Shown here piece after piece: positions 62,959 to 64,000 of a DNA stretch of 64,000 nucleotides. The DNA comes from Thermophagus sp052400625. GTDB lineage: Bacteria; Bacteroidota; Bacteroidia; Bacteroidales; Marinilabiliaceae. The number at the start of each line of letters is the position of its first letter. The first letter of the stretch is position 1. A program made the translations under genes and the position numbers. Location: the NCBI GenBank assembly GCA_052400625.1, contig JBQTGH010000002.1; one strand, 5' to 3'. The notes beneath the pieces are model-generated. The model searched no databases. It was not told the DNA's origin and worked only from the letters and a program-made list of their open reading frames with translations.

Positions 62959-62974
62959 TGTTTCACGTGGAACA
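62959..62974. promoter_or_regulatory. parS-like site 3
   Basis: TGTTTCACGTGGAACA, a one-mismatch palindrome and one base from the ParB-site consensus, in the 156 bp spacer between the vanZ-like gene and hemW. A DnaA-box-like TGTTGATAA (reverse of TTATCAACA) lies 16 bp to the left. Confidence 0.8.
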
Positions 62975-63058
62975 TTTTAAGTTTAAATGCGGATTGGAAA
63001 GGTATTTTTTGTCCTCTCATTTTTTTTATCCATTGTCCTCTATTGTTAAGTGTGAAAT

Positions 63059-64000
63059 ATGGCCGGAATTTATATACATATCCCTTTTTGTAAAACACGT
63101 TGCTATTATTGCGATTTTTTCAAAAGTACAAAGCTTAATTTAAGAGAACAATTTATTGAAAAGCTTTTTGAAGAGATAGTTGAAAGAAGATCTTTTTTTG
63201 AAAATACAGAAAAATCTATTTCCACTATTTATTTTGGAGGGGGTACTCCCAGTCTTTTTTCTGAAAAATATTTTAATGACGTATTAAATCGAATTTCGAC
63301 CCACTATTCGCTGGAAAATAATGTGGAAATAACCATTGAAGTGAATCCGGATGATTTAAATCTGGAATATTTAAAATCTCTTTATTCAATAGGAATTAAT
63401 AGACTTAGTATTGGGGTCCAGAGTTTTTATGATGTTGATCTAAAAAAAATGGGACGCAGGCATGATGCTGCCCAAAGTCGTCAAGTCCTTGAATGGGCCT
63501 TTCAATCCGGATTTCAAAATGTGGGAGCGGATTTGATTTATGGTCTTCCCTGGTCTAATGCAGCCACTTTCCTTTCCAATCTTGATATTTTAAAGGAGTA
63601 TCCCGTTAAACATCTTTCGGCTTACCATCTCACTATCGAACAAGGAACCTATTTTGGTAGGTTAAAGCGAAATAACAAACTTGTCGAAATTGATGATTCG
63701 GAAAGTGAAGCACTTTTTTGGAAGTTGCATGATAAAACTATCCATATGGGATTTGAGCATTATGAGATTTCTAATTTTTGTAAAGATGGTTTGTATTCTA
63801 AACACAATACCGCTTATTGGAATGATGAACCCTACCTTGGTCTTGGTCCAGGAGCTCATTCATTTGACGGAAAAAAAAGATATTGGAATAAGTCGGACTT
63901 GCAACAATATATTAAGAACGGGTTTTCTGATGGATTAGCCTCCGAAACATTGGATGGTTATGATCGTTTTAATGAATTTCTTATGTTGAGGTTAAGAACC
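63059..64000 (+). CDS. hemW: Radical SAM heme chaperone HemW (5' part; runs off the window)
   Basis: 314 codons without a stop to the window end. Begins AGIYIHIPFCKTRCYYCDFF, giving the radical SAM CxxxCxxC motif preceded by the conserved IHIPFC. Then YFGGGTPS (about 60-67), IEVNPDDL, and GVQSF..LKKMGRRHDA. HemW loads heme into respiratory proteins; it was formerly misnamed coproporphyrinogen III oxidase. The gene is incomplete here because the window ends (about 60-70 codons presumably missing), not because of a mutation. Confidence 0.93.
   Translation, partial: MAGIYIHIPFCKTRCYYCDFFKSTKLNLREQFIEKLFEEIVERRSFFENTEKSISTIYFGGGTPSLFSEKYFNDVLNRISTHYSLENNVEITIEVNPDDLNLEYLKSLYSIGINRLSIGVQSFYDVDLKKMGRRHDAAQSRQVLEWAFQSGFQNVGADLIYGLPWSNAATFLSNLDILKEYPVKHLSAYHLTIEQGTYFGRLKRNNKLVEIDDSESEALFWKLHDKTIHMGFEHYEISNFCKDGLYSKHNTAYWNDEPYLGLGPGAHSFDGKKRYWNKSDLQQYIKNGFSDGLASETLDGYDRFNEFLMLRLRT

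Noticed and set aside
1..64000. tRNA, rRNA, RNase P or tmRNA genes
   Set aside because: No T-loop GTTCGAATCC-type sequences, no conserved rRNA or RNase P segments were seen on either strand.

Overview
The window is chromosomal DNA from a member of the Bacteroidota, most likely Bacteroidales/Marinilabiliales. Gene families largely confined to that phylum (DUF3098, DUF4292, DUF5723), phylum-typical gene neighbourhoods (ftsX-DUF3098-uppP-truB-queA; flippase-dut-TPR-DUF4292-EnvC; mnmG-x-uvrC-dtd-mazG-deoC) and several promoters of the TAnnTTTG type support this. I saw no rRNA, tRNA, CRISPR array, prophage or insertion sequence. Nearly all genes left of about 59.8 kb lie on the minus strand; right of 60.2 kb they lie mainly on the plus strand.

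Layout. 0-1.3 kb: a GC-rich array of degenerate 20-21 bp repeats beside an unrecognised gene. 1.6-9.2 kb: TauE-type permease, CDP-alcohol phosphatidyltransferase, penicillin-binding protein 1C, AspT-type transporter, polysaccharide deacetylase-like protein. 9.3-17 kb: glyS, then a three-gene envelope operon (OmpA/PD40/TPR protein, unknown exported protein, DUF5723 barrel). 17.5-25.8 kb: S41 protease, YfhO, acylphosphatase, APS reductase, phosphofructokinase, universal stress protein. 25.9-30.1 kb: the queA-truB-uppP-DUF3098-ftsX operon. 30.3-39.5 kb: GH3 glucosidase, radical SAM protein, ECF sigma/anti-sigma pair, polA, queD, arsR. 40.2-50.4 kb: polyprenyl synthase, deoC-mazG-dtd, lipoate ligase, uvrC, ade, mnmG. 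50.4-59.8 kb: ybeY, HATPase, EnvC-like, DUF4292, TPR, dut, flippase, ruvB, response regulator, nadA. 60.2-64 kb: rpiB, lutB-like, rrf2-like, vanZ-like and the start of hemW.

The main non-genic signals are: three parS-like palindromes (47962, 48461, 62959), which together with the gene-strand and G/C-skew switch at 59.8-60.2 kb suggest the window spans the replication origin; four copies of a 79-114 bp element with imperfect inverted ends, three of them just upstream of start codons; two nearly identical palindromes bracketing an arsR gene; and the repeat array at the left end. GC content falls visibly from the left third to the right third.

Functionally this is mostly a core-genome segment: envelope building (uppP, pbpC, EnvC/FtsX, flippase, OmpA operon), tRNA modification and quality control (queA, truB, queD, mnmG, dtd), DNA repair (uvrC, ruvB, polA, dut) and nucleotide or cofactor metabolism. 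All assignments are from reading the sequence; no database search was run.
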